Source: Clitopilus passeckerianus
Taxonomy: Eukaryota > Basidiomycota > Agaricomycetes > Agaricales > Entolomataceae
NCBI GenBank assembly: GCA_944990035.1
Contig: CALYLX010000106.1
Span: forward strand, 396,522-460,521
DNA length: 64,000 bases
Direction of reading: 5' to 3'
Position numbers and translations under genes: made by a program. The number at the start of each line of letters is the position of its first letter. The stretch's first letter is position 1. Shown piece after piece: positions 11,194 through 21,393 of this stretch. The notes under the pieces are model-generated. The model did no database searches. It had not been told where the DNA came from and saw only the letters and a list, made by a program, of their open reading frames with translations.

Positions 11194-11775
11194 CTAGGTA
11201 GCCTTTGGCAATGGCTTCGCGCAATGAGCATTCGACTCAACATCCTTCGCTTGCACTTTCACCGCCGCGCTGTGGCACATGGAATGATATACCGTCTTGA
11301 CCTCCCCATTACTAGCACGCTGAAAGTGAAGCTCGTCAGATGTCAACTATTATCTCGACATACAAATATGCACGTACGAAGATACAGGTGATGTTGTCAT
11401 CATACCTATTCGGCACGTCAGCGGGCATTTAAGGCGGGCTCACTCAGAATATTCATTTGACTAACCTGCAAGAAAGCACTGTTTCTTTCGGAATCGAATC
11501 ATAATCGCTTCCGTCTTCTTCCATCGGCGGAGACTCAGCCTCGACCTCATAAACTGCTTTGACGAATTTCATTTGCTTCGGGGGATGGTCGAGACTGTCT
11601 TCAGTATCGGGGCAGCAGAAGGTCTGGTTTGAAAGCGTTCAGGTTAGATAGATCGCCACTCATGATTGGGACGGAGCTGACGTACTGTTCCCGTAGGAGG
11701 GTTCGCCGTGGGTTGGGCAGCGACGAAGGCCGTGACTGAAGCAAGAACGAGGAGCCGGAGGCTGGCGTTGATCAT
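11194..11775 (-). CDS. Small secreted six-cysteine protein A (one module)
   Basis: Exons 11686-11775, 11466-11623, 11378-11405 and 11194-11319 give 133 aa. Exon 1 is exactly the signal peptide plus a short linker (MINASLRLLVLASVTAFVAA, cut before QPTAN). The mature protein starts TFCCP and has six cysteines, spaced as CC, C, C, C, C, ending HCAKPL. Exon 3 is only 28 bp and codes RYDDNITCIF. The neighbour at 12748-13630 is a clear paralogue with the same exon layout for its last module, and flanking DNA is duplicated too. The function is unknown; the size, secretion and paired cysteines fit a small secreted protein family of fungi. A TATA-like box lies ~70 bp upstream. Confidence 0.8.
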
Positions 11776-12747
11776 GATGTTGGTTGCGAATCAGCGAAAA
11801 GTAGAACTTGAATGTTCTGGGGCAAACATCTGTCGATTCCATGGGCTTAAATAGACGTTTACGGGACGAAAAGGGTCCTGCTTACCTTTACGAGAGGTCT
11901 GTCCCAAGTACAAACTAGCATTGGAGCTTCAACGCCGCATGGACCAGACTGGGATCGACCATCAAGAGACTAAGAGGAATGAATGTTCGGAGTTCGTCCG
12001 CCTGCAGCACAAGAAACTGTGGGCAGAGAAATCTGGGTGGGTGTGTCGGTAGTCTATGGCCAAGGTATCCCACCTCTTCATGGTCTCCTCAAGCGTTAAA
12101 GGCGCCTGCGGGGCTTCCCCCCTCGTGCGTGAGGAGCTGGCAGACAGAATGATTACACCAGAGATCAATTGACCATTAGGCCGTTCCGAGTAGCTAGCTT
12201 CTAGTGCGAAGAGAATGCTCTTCCGTACAAGCGGCGGGGCGATTCCGTACAGATTCACCTTTGTGACATCCGAGGTGGCGGCCAAAACGAAAGAGTTCTT
12301 ACCTACGCGGTTAAGCTCCCATGCTTTTAGCTGACAGACGGACTGTAGGCATTCAATCATCTACGCCACCTACTGAGCTAAATGCAAGAATGTTCCCTGG
12401 ACAAGTTCCGTTCCAATGATATGAACTCTCGTCTTCAGAGTTCGGGCAAGGTAAAAAAAAACCCGGAAATGAACAGCAGTCCCACAAGCGCGTACCGGTA
12501 GCCCTACTAAGCCAGCTCGCCCTGACATAGCGTACAGGAGGCCCGGAGGAGGATTTTTGAGGGGCGGAATGAAACAGAGTCTTGTTTGGACGCAGACGGC
12601 TCAAATCAGGGTATTATCTCCATTTTCCCCACTCTTTGATAGCATTTCCTACAGCAAGTACAAGACAATCCGTAATATAGCAGAAATAATGTCAAGGAGC
12701 TGGACACCGTACTAGGAACCACAATAAACCGGTTAAAACTAGACAGT
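11776..12747. other. Intergenic; duplicated upstream region of copy A
   Basis: The part 11930-12360 resembles 13800-14170 upstream of copy B. Shared features include GCATGGACCAGA, CTCGTGCGTGA versus CTTCGTGCGTGA, and a GAGCAGG/GATCAAT-TAGC block. A minus-strand frame of 132 codons at 11962-12360 is disrupted in the other copy, so it is probably not a gene. Confidence 0.55.
11846..11855 (-). promoter_or_regulatory. TATA-like box of secreted protein A
   Basis: The minus strand reads CTATTTAAGC about 70-80 bp before the start codon at 11775. The paralogue has a TATA-like box at the equivalent distance. Confidence 0.4.
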
Positions 12748-13630
12748 TCACAATGGTTTCGCGCAGTTAGCATTCAATGAAACATCCTTCACAACCGGAT
12801 TGTTGCAGAGAGAGGAATGAACCGTCTTGAGCGTTCCATCAAGACCCTAGGCAGGAGACTTGTCAGACGATATTCCAACGAACCAAACAAGACTTACGTA
12901 GGTGCAGTAAATTCCTCCTTCGTACCTGTTCCGAAAGCAGTCAGTTATAAATTACGTCTCAAGCTGGGGTAACCAGGAGGCAACTGACAGGCAATAAAGG
13001 ACCGTCTCTTCCGAGTCGACGTCATAATACGCTCGGTAAACGTTCTTCTTCTGTGCGGGTTGGTCGACGCTGTCTTGCGAAGGAGGGCAGCACAGGGTCT
13101 AGAAGGGTGTCGCGTAGGTCAATCAACGAGTACTCGAGTCAAGGAATCGTATACGTACAGGAGCACATGCTAGACCTTGACTCGCAGCTTCCTTGGCAGT
13201 GGCGGGCGCCTTGACGGCATCGCCGACGCAGTTGAGGCGTCCGACCCTGGTGAGTTCGCCAGCGTGGTATTTGAACGAGCCGTAATCTCTGGCAGTCAGA
13301 GTATACTCGCAAAATGCATCCGAGTCTCCTCCATATCTAGCAAAGTATCAGTAAGATCGCCTCTCTAAAATTGGAGGAACTTTACCGGCAACGAATGGTG
13401 TTGCTGTCTGTATTCAAAACCGAGGCGCTCGAGAAGTTGATAGTTTTAACATTAGGCTCATGGTCCTCGCTTCTCTGTGTCTTAGGGCAGCAGAACAACT
13501 AGAGGGTTGGTCAGTATCAATAGTACTTCCGGACAGTTGGGCCATCTACCTGTGGTGGAGCTTTAGCCTGAGCAGCGGCAAAGGCCATGACCGAAGCAAG
13601 AAAGAGGACACGGATGCTGGCGTCGATCAT
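12748..13630 (-). CDS. Small secreted protein B with two six-cysteine modules
   Basis: Exons 13550-13630, 13386-13498, 13159-13336, 12989-13098, 12898-12925 and 12748-12846 give 202 aa. Exon 1 is a signal peptide (MIDASIRVLFLASVMAFAAA). Two modules follow. Module 1 begins LFCCPKTQ and contains RCRYGGD, FCEYTL, LNCVGDAVK and a closing CAP. Module 2 begins TLCCPPSQDSVDQP and contains ETVLYC, GGIYCTY, HSSLC and NANCAKPL. Each has six cysteines in the same order, and module 2 matches protein A most closely, with the same 28-bp exon. Module 1 lacks the intron that follows that exon in module 2 and in A. The simplest reading is an internal duplication after or alongside the tandem gene duplication. 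Function unknown. Confidence 0.78.
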
Positions 13631-14994
13631 TGTGTTCAACGTGAGGTAGGTAAGAAGACAAGGCTTTTGAGCTCGAATGTATTAAGGAAACGTCCGTTGA
13701 CGAGGCCATTTTATATGGTGCGTGATTGAGAAAGGGGTCCCGTTTATGTTCGAGAGGCCTGTCAGTCAACATCCTGATTGTAGGCTAGAAGGTCGACGCT
13801 CTTCGGGTTGACACTGCATGGACCAGAACGAGCTAGACTACGAACGAACGTGGGTGGAAGATATTCACCGGGAGCTCAGAAGGGTGGCTTAGTCTGTCGG
13901 TAATGCTTTTCAGGATAAATCAAAGCACCACAGCTCTTCATTGGACGGCTCCAGCTCTGAAGGCATCCAAGTTCTCAAGGTCTCTCTCAACTCTTCGTGC
14001 GTGAAGAGGCTTTGACAGCCGAAAAATTCCGAGCAGGGATCAATAACGCCCTGTCGGCCTTTCCTAGCTAGTAGTAGTAGCTGATTCCTGGGCGATTGAG
14101 CGATTCAATACATTCAGGGTTTCATGGCAGTCGTGGTGGCAGGCAAATGATAGGGTTCTCACTTACGCCGTTAGGTGGGCGGTGATTAGGACGTACCAGG
14201 GATACTACTAGGGATGGTCCAGAAAAAGCACAAGCCCCTGAATCTGCTGTAATTTCCCGGCTTGTATCGATTTCCAGATTTCAGCCTTCTGGGAACGACC
14301 AGTCAAGGAGCCGCGATACAAAGACAGACGTATCTGACAATCCAAAGGTGAAGACACCGTCGTCTCGTCTCCTTGCTAGCATCCACGTACTATTTAACTG
14401 TTGAGTCCTCATATCCGCTGTCAGTGGTTCAGTATGCAAGGGAATCCACCTTGACACATCTTCTAGTGTATATCCAGTCCTCTAATGAGCAGAAAACCTT
14501 AACATCCTACTGGATTAGAGCTTCGCTAAGATTAAGAAATGAACCGCACCCTCATGGTGGTGGTTCCCGGACAAGACGCGTCAACCGCGTGACAAAATTA
14601 ACGCGTGACATAGCGCGTCAAATTTCCGAACTCAACCACCACGAACAACTCAAACTGGCTTTTGGAGCTGCCCGACAAGATCACAATTGCTTTGACTGAG
14701 CAGTCATGGCTAGAATTATAATGTTAGATGTAGTAAACCCCTTAAGAGGGCCCCCAACTGCGACGCTCAGTAACAATTGAACACAGGGGCTGGTGAGTGC
14801 TTAACGATTGCTGTTTTGTATATGCTAAATGATAATGCTGTTCTGATAGGATTAGCTTTGGTTGATAGTTCAAGCCTATTATTTAAAGCGAAGGAGTAAT
14901 CCCTTCTCTCCTTTGTGGTTGTTGACCGACTGAACCAGGAGGTGAGCAAGTTTCCGTCGATTTGACGGTATTCTGATCAGATTCTCCAACAGGC
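13631..14994. other. Intergenic; end of duplicated unit and unique sequence
   Basis: The first ~540 bp belong to the duplicated unit. Beyond 14200 I see no repeat and no convincing gene; a frame at 14373-14699 has no conserved features or splice partners. Confidence 0.5.
13708..13718 (-). promoter_or_regulatory. TATA-like box of secreted protein B
   Basis: The minus strand reads CATATAAAATG about 80 bp before the start codon at 13630, matching the position of the box before protein A. Confidence 0.45.
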
Positions 14995-17289
14995 ATGAAG
15001 CTCACCCTGCTCTTCTTCGTAATCTCTACCCATCTATGGGTTACTCTTGCGGATGGTGTCAGTCGCAGCCGAGCTCACGTTCTGGAGCTTCGTCCTCGTC
15101 AGTTCCCTCCTCCCCCTGGTCCTGGTTCTGGTTCTCCTCCCCCACCTCAGGCGCCGCCCGGTCCACCTCCTCCAGGTCCTCCAAACGTTGGCCCGCCACC
15201 TTCTCCTCCTAATGCTCCTCAACAAGCGCCATCCCCTATTCCGTTTGTGAACCCATTTGCATCACTTACAGCGGCCCAAACTGGAGCGAGCGGTGCCTTC
15301 CCCAGCTTATTACCCGGCTCGTCTACCGCTATTGGAACGTCCGGATCAAGCCAACCACAACCCTCGTCCATCTCCACTTCTGCGGGGCCAGATCCAACCT
15401 CTTCCTCTTCTCGTTCGGAAGCAGATGATGAATCAAGGCAGCGAATAACCATCATCTACATGGCCATAATCTTTGGAACGGTCGGCCTTATTCTCCTCGG
15501 CTTCCTGTTCTGGGTAATCCATGGTTGGTTCACGCGTCGACCAAAGCTCCGTCGTGGAGGAAGTGGGATCGGAGGTCCGAGATACAGTCCTGCTCCGAGA
15601 TGGGAAGCCTTCAGCCAACAAAACCATTACGGCGGATATGACGAGGAGAACCAGCTTGACTCGGATGGCCTCGTGTCAGCTGCAGCCTACGGGTGGCCCG
15701 ATATTGAGCGCCAGAAGCTGAAAGAACACCTTCGCCTACACTCAGCAAGTGACGAAGAAGATCCCTTTTTGGTCCCGCCATCCTCTTGCCGGAATCCTGA
15801 CATGAGGGCGAAGCCACGATCGAAGCTTGGACACGTTCGGGAAATCAGATTCTCTGCTTCCAACTCTTCCGACGACCGAAAGAAGCAGAAATATCTGTCA
15901 GCCCCAATGGCTCGCGGCGATACCGCAGATACGGTGTCCACTGCATTCTTGGATGGGTTTGATACGGACGAGGATGAAAAGGATCGGCCCTGGGAGGAAG
16001 CTGAGGACGTTCCATGGGAACAGTTGCGCCATAAGAGCATCAAACGCGGAATCTTGGAGGAGGTGAAGAAGGAAAAGAGCTGGCTCAATTCCTTGCGGGG
16101 TATCACCGGCGGCTCCTTTAGGTCGCAAGCAAAGAGCAAGAAAGGTTCAAACGAGAGCACCGACGGGAGCAAGCTCGCCGTTGGAAATGGTGCAAGGTCG
16201 ACATCTGCCAGTGTCTCGAAGACCAAGGTTCAACGACGCGTTTCTGCTGCGCGTCCGAAAGACGGCGGAGGGCAGGATGGACAGGAGCCTACGGGCCAAC
16301 GACCTGCCACGTCTCGAGCGCCCACTGATATGACCACAACTACGACCTCAACAGCTAGGTCTACAGCCGGATTCAGGATCATCGAAGGATCTCCCTTACC
16401 CACTCCTCTTCACTTCGAGCCCTCGTCGCCTACCCCAGCCCGACCGAAGCCAGTCGCACGGCGAACATCATCTGTCTCTCGCTATCAAGGAGTTCAACTG
16501 CGAGATGACAGGGATATTGTCACTGTGCAACTTGAGGAAGATCCCTATACCCCTGTTCCTATCCGTAGCCGGAGCAGGAGTAGAAGCAGAAGTTCAAGTC
16601 CCGCCAAATCCGGCGCTATTCCCTACACCCCACAGCGGTCTCTGAGAACACCGACTGGGCCTAGCCGTACTTGCTCTCCCATTCCCGGATCGCCCGCCGT
16701 ACCCCCAAGCAGTACACCTCATATAACGGTGCCCGTCACCCCTGCTAGCAGAGTCGTCAATTCGCATGCTGTAGTACTCCCTCAAAGCCCAGCACTGATC
16801 ACCAGCCCGATCCTAGAAGGCCAGCTGTGCTTCATGCCAAACCCGAATCCCAACCAACGACAAATTCCAACAGTAGCTCCCGAATCCACAGCCGGACCTG
16901 CTGCATCGCTGCCAGCAACGCCAGCGGGAGGTGTCAACGTTCGGCAATATGTTGCGGAGCTGAATGCAGCTACAGTCCTTGTTCCTGCTGCTGCAGCCAG
17001 GGCTCCGGCCGGCGTATCACCTATAAAGCCTCCCATGGGTTCCAGGATCCCCCGCACCCCGACCAAAGTTTCGGCGACGGGCGTGCGGAGGGGTGATAAT
17101 AGTGCTGGTCGAGAACCACATTATCAGAAGGCTGCTCCAAGATCGGTCCCTGCAAGGTCTCCGATGCGACCAAGGCCTTTACCAACGACACAGGCCTCCC
17201 TGTCGCCTACTGCAAAGAGACGAGGTCCAGTCGGGCGTGGTGGTGCGGGAGGAGGGAGGGCGGATTTCAATTCACCGCTTCCTAAATAA
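14995..17289 (+). CDS. Single-pass membrane protein with proline-rich ectodomain
   Basis: An intronless frame of 764 aa, which is unusual in this window. It begins with a signal peptide (MKLTLLFFVISTHLWVTLADG). The ectodomain of ~140 residues has Pro-Gly runs (GPPPPGPPNVGPPPSPP) and then a Ser/Thr-rich stretch suited to O-glycosylation. One membrane segment follows (about residues 151-172, ITIIYMAIIFGTVGLILLGF), then a basic stop-transfer patch (RRPKLRRGG). The ~590-residue cytoplasmic tail is disordered, with acidic patches, an RSRSRSRSRS tract and many SP/TP sites. The layout resembles fungal wall-stress sensors or SKG6-like proteins, but no conserved catalytic or named domain is visible. 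The end is marked by a short Gly/Arg tail. Confidence 0.75.
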   Translation: MKLTLLFFVISTHLWVTLADGVSRSRAHVLELRPRQFPPPPGPGSGSPPPPQAPPGPPPPGPPNVGPPPSPPNAPQQAPSPIPFVNPFASLTAAQTGASGAFPSLLPGSSTAIGTSGSSQPQPSSISTSAGPDPTSSSSRSEADDESRQRITIIYMAIIFGTVGLILLGFLFWVIHGWFTRRPKLRRGGSGIGGPRYSPAPRWEAFSQQNHYGGYDEENQLDSDGLVSAAAYGWPDIERQKLKEHLRLHSASDEEDPFLVPPSSCRNPDMRAKPRSKLGHVREIRFSASNSSDDRKKQKYLSAPMARGDTADTVSTAFLDGFDTDEDEKDRPWEEAEDVPWEQLRHKSIKRGILEEVKKEKSWLNSLRGITGGSFRSQAKSKKGSNESTDGSKLAVGNGARSTSASVSKTKVQRRVSAARPKDGGGQDGQEPTGQRPATSRAPTDMTTTTTSTARSTAGFRIIEGSPLPTPLHFEPSSPTPARPKPVARRTSSVSRYQGVQLRDDRDIVTVQLEEDPYTPVPIRSRSRSRSRSSSPAKSGAIPYTPQRSLRTPTGPSRTCSPIPGSPAVPPSSTPHITVPVTPASRVVNSHAVVLPQSPALITSPILEGQLCFMPNPNPNQRQIPTVAPESTAGPAASLPATPAGGVNVRQYVAELNAATVLVPAAAARAPAGVSPIKPPMGSRIPRTPTKVSATGVRRGDNSAGREPHYQKAAPRSVPARSPMRPRPLPTTQASLSPTAKRRGPVGRGGAGGGRADFNSPLPK

Positions 17290-17496
17290 AGGGTCTCGGG
17301 AGGGAAGTTTTACTGCGTAACTGTCTTTTTGTGCTAGCTAGATAGTACGTGTCCTACTTTCTTTTGATACCCTTTGGCTACATGACTGTTCCGATAGAAT
17401 ACCATAATACGTGTCCGGTTTCTTCGATATGTCTTGATTTTGGATGACCGTTGGAACATTTGAACGCTTTGTTCGTGTTCAAACCCCAGGCTAACA

Positions 17497-18545
17497 TCAC
17501 CAAGGGAGCTGCAGGGGAGTAGGAAGGTTCTTTCCCATTACCCTCTCAGCTTCTCCGATGTCTCTGCAAATGCACATCAACAAATTTGTCTATTGATAGA
17601 AGATCAAAAGGCGGCCTACCGAGGCCCTCGAGGAGCCCAAAACGTTCCAGTCATGTCGTGCGTGAGTTTGGCTATGAAGTTGGCCGTAGAACGAGCTGCT
17701 TCTGCGGGTTCGACAGCTGAAAGGGCACACATTTGAGAAAACGAGCGAAAGTGGATTCAGAGGTTCGCTCTACCTCCGCCAGAGTCCCAGAACTGATCAA
17801 ACCCAACGTTCTTTGTCATGTCTGTCCGCATAAATCCAGGCTAGCCACACTCTCAGGTGTTGGTTGTTGGCCGAGTCAAATGGGGTGAAACATACGTGAA
17901 GCATCGCGACTGTGATCCCCTTGTCGTAGAAATCGTTCGAGAGAAGTTTTCCCACCATGTTGGCTGCTGCTTTGCTTCCGTGATGGCCGTAGTTACCGCC
18001 GCCTTCCTCCTTGGTTCGCAGGGAAATTGAGCCTCCTTCTGTTGTGATAAGTACGAACTTTGACCCCGAGGATATGGTCCCAGCTTTGTACCTAAGTCGA
18101 TTATTGTATCAGCAACGGTAGGCAATAAGAAAAGAGAAATATTACAGGTGTTGTGCAATGAAAACAGGGGCAATAGCTACGACCTTGTACATTTCGACTT
18201 CATTTTCGAAGTTCAGATCATCCAGGCTCTTGACAGGACTCATGAGTTCAACCTTCGCGCCTTGGCTCGAAGCAGTGTATAGCCTACCTCCTTGTGAAAC
18301 ACCCCAGCATTTACTATTACCCAGTCCAGATTTAGACCATTTAGAGCCTCTACAAGCCTCTTCCCAGCTTCCTCTGGATCATTCAAATCGACCCCGAGAA
18401 TGGTGGTCAGGTCATCCGGCAAGTGATCAGGGTTAGACGATCGTATAGTTCCAACGACGTTGTGTCCCTCTCTCTTCAGATGCTTGGAGAGTTCGTAGCC
18501 CAAGCCGCGAGATGCACCTACAACTAAAACATTCAGAGGTACCAT
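17497..18545 (-). CDS. Short-chain dehydrogenase with His at the catalytic Tyr position
   Basis: Exons 18288-18545, 18146-18228, 17896-18091, 17774-17840, 17620-17716 and 17497-17563 give 255 aa, a normal SDR length. The Rossmann motif is VVGASRGLG near the N-terminus, followed by VDLND and VNAG, so NAD(P)H binding is clear. The active-site region reads GGNYGHHGSKAAANM: the lysine is present, but the residue four before it, normally Tyr (YxxxK), is His. The C-factor-like subset of fungal SDRs can carry such variants, so this may be a family trait, not a lesion. HPGFMRTDM and GTFWAPRG follow as expected. The substrate cannot be told. No cluster partners lie next to it. Confidence 0.8.
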
Positions 18546-19653
18546 GGTGGTCAGAAAACAAGCTGTAATACCTTTGGGCCCCCAAGGTCCGTCAAGATAG
18601 CTCAGCGTTGACTTGGCGTTGACATCATTTGCTGGACGGAAAGAGCGGACCGAGTCACCGCTCACAGTCTGATTACAGGGTTTAACCGGTCACTTGTACA
18701 CTTGGCCATTTTTTTTCCGTCCCTGCGTTTCTGGCTCTTTTTTATGGGCTCATGCATACATATATACATTATTAGATCTCGAAAAATACTTGAATGGACT
18801 GCTCACTACTAGTACTCGCAAAGGAAGGCGAAAAACACCAAAAACGCGTTTGATCCACAATTAAAACTCCGCTTCGGCCGGTTCAGCCTGAGCCCAAGTG
18901 GAAGAAAAGGGAAGAAATAGGTATTCACGGCTTCCATATGACTGAGAACCACGGCAGACATGTCTAATAAGTAATATTCTACATCCCGTGCAAGAAAATC
19001 CTGTATCGTTCGGTGGAACCCTGCTAAAGAATAACGTGTACAAGTGAGTGATCATGCCGAAAATGCCATCAATTCTGAAAAACCTATCTCATTTTCGTAT
19101 TTCGGCAGATTATAACTCTAGGTACCGGTCAGAGGTACGGATATACTATGCGCATAGTCTGAAACAGGACTTAAGTCAAAATGTCAAGTGAAGGTCGAGA
19201 TATCGTGCAAACTATTTTCGGTGTACCCTGTACGTGATCGAGCTGGCCTCGCCTCAAAGTCACAGTCGCGCAAACTCTGCCTCATTTTTGCCAAGCAGTT
19301 TTCCCGCCTTTGCTTTGTATGTTGTTTGCCCAGAGGGCCAGAGTGGCCTGGCCTGCCTTGATACTCTGGGTTTGTGATTGAAAGCAGTTGCAGGACACTG
19401 CCTTTTTTGGGCGTTCCTTTGAAGTGGGAAAACAAAGCAAGTCCCAAATCCGGAATAGCCGACTCTGAAAGAACGCCTAGTGACCTTATATTTTACGACT
19501 TGAAAGGCAATGGACGTCTCTTTTCTACACTGTGCAAGGACCATAGGAACCTGAAAACAAGGTCTCGCAAATCCTCTAAAGGCCTACGATTCCGCAGAGA
19601 AACTTGCATCTGAAGCGCCAACCTCCCCCGAAACTGTTGCTGGTACAACCACC
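18546..19653. other. Intergenic, 1.1 kb, no supported gene
   Basis: It contains AT-rich runs (ATACATATATACATTATT near 18758-18775). The short frames overlap each other on both strands and show no conserved motif. Confidence 0.5.
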
Positions 19654-20838
19654 ATGAACCAAAATAGACACTGCCGCGCCAAAAAGCTCTTCTCTCTCCC
19701 AAATCCCATCCAATCTCCTCACTGGGATGCTTATATCAAAAATCGCAGAGCCACCAAACAGATCAGCCGTCGTCTCAGCAAGGAACAAACCAGCGACCGA
19801 TACGTGCAAGACATTCATTGCGCTGTTAAGGATGCCATTCGCCTGAATCTGACGAAGGAGGAAGTTGAAATGGTCCATAAAGGCATTGACGTCACCGACT
19901 GTTATTTCAGCACCGATCGTTGGGAGAACGTACGTATAACCTTCTGCTGATTGTTTCGACACCCGTTAACCAAAGCGTGGCATTGCAGCTAGATGAACTG
20001 GAAGTCATCACTCGCATCCACTCGGTTCACTCGCCCAAGTCCGTCGATGTCCATCTCGTACACCATTTCAACGAGTACAACTGGATAACCACCGAATGGT
20101 CTTACTCTCTTGGGTTCCGCATCAACGAGTCGCCAGTCGAGCCCTTGCAGAGATACCCCGACAGCGGGAAAGGTGCCCACCAGATGCACCGAACCAAGGG
20201 CTGGAAACCTTTCGGGTGGTTCTACATGGACGGGGATATGTCTGAACACTCACAATGTCCCATTCGTCGTGTCGACTTGGAGAGGGTGCATGATGCCCTT
20301 TTTGGCCCTGGTGGACGTGACAGCCTGCTTTGGGCTGATCCTGACGAATACGACGCCGACGAGCCTCTTCCACCTCTCGCAGACCGTATCACCCTCAAGC
20401 ATACCGCACAGCTATTGCTCGCAGCTGTCGGCATCCAGTTCTGGATCTCCGACTCTGAGTGGTCTGGTGAGGACGATGGCTATGACCGTTTCCTTCCGGG
20501 CCATCAGCTTGGTGGACGCAAACCTGGTCTGAGCGCTGCTCATCTGCGTAAGATCTGTAACATTCCTCGTTTCTTGTCTGATGGTTCGTCTTTCTCGTCC
20601 CCTCACGCCGTCCGTGTGTTAACAGCTACCATCAGACTCTACCGATCTCACGCAAATGCAAATTGTTCGCCCGGAGGAGGCAGAGGAGATTGAGAGGGAT
20701 GATGACATGGGCACCGAAATTAATACGTTGCTCGAAGGCATGTGGACCGACTTGAAGGGCGTTCGACGTGAGGAACGCCATGTGTCGAGATATTCGGACA
20801 GCGATGATAGCGGGCTAATTTCTGCTTCATCGCAATAG
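19654..20838 (+). CDS. Unrecognised three-exon protein
   Basis: Exons 19654-19929, 19989-20583 and 20636-20838 give 357 aa. The second intron uses the acceptor ATCAG 10 bp past a first AG, because only that keeps the acidic C-terminal frame open to a natural stop. The N-terminus is basic (KNRRATKQISRRLSKEQ). A Tyr/Trp-rich central part (EYNWITTEWSYSLGF, GWKPFGWFYMDGD) is followed by a mixed helical region and an acidic tail. There is no signal peptide, membrane segment or catalytic motif that I know. The coherent codon structure across three exons argues for a real gene, but I cannot name a family. Confidence 0.6.
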
Positions 20839-21393
20839 GTTATCCAGTCGGATTTCGCTTTTGGATCTGCTGGACATATTGACTCTTTTTTTCATTATTA
20901 TTTTGGCCACGGACTCAGGCTACCTTACTTTAATACTTTAGATAATTTCTTTTTAGATGTATTGTTGGAACATCGCCTGTATACCCTAGGATAAACTACG
21001 TCGAAGTTGTATTACCTTGTCTCCAGTAGCACCAGAGTTTGCCATTTCCAAACTACGAATTGGTTGGAATTGATTTTTTTTCCACGTAGAAACATCAGCT
21101 TCATGGTGATAGTGATAACAATATGGAGCGTTTGCAGTGGATTCCCTGATATGTTTGTTTCTCTTTCCTGTTTTCTCGCCTTTGAACTGGTATTCATCGA
21201 TTCATTAATCAAAGAGCTTTAGCCAGTGGAGTATTATTTCCTACATTCTGAAAGCTCCAGTGCCCTCCAACTCTGGCCCCTTACGCAAGTCCTCCACACA
21301 TCTATGATGCCGGAGAGACGAATACAGCCGGACATTCGGCCCTGTGTTAAACGTGCGTGGCGTGTGTCCAAACTTGCCCACCCGCTGGCAGAC
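20839..21393. other. Intergenic between convergent genes
   Basis: A 555-bp AT-rich stretch between the 3' ends of the preceding plus-strand gene and the following minus-strand gene. I see no gene or repeat. Confidence 0.5.

Larger units (their letters stand above)
10965..14170. repeat. Tandem segmental duplication of about 1.6 kb units
   Basis: Unit A runs roughly 10965-12360 and unit B roughly 12580-14170. Both contain, in the same order on the minus strand, an upstream block, a TATA-like box, a six-cysteine secreted gene, and a 3' block with CTCTTTGATAGCA. Non-coding similarity is broken by small indels, so the duplication is not recent. Limits were set by eye. Confidence 0.65.

Noticed and set aside
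11962..12360. A 132-codon minus-strand gene
   Set aside because: The duplicated copy at 13800-14170 is not open, so the frame is not conserved.
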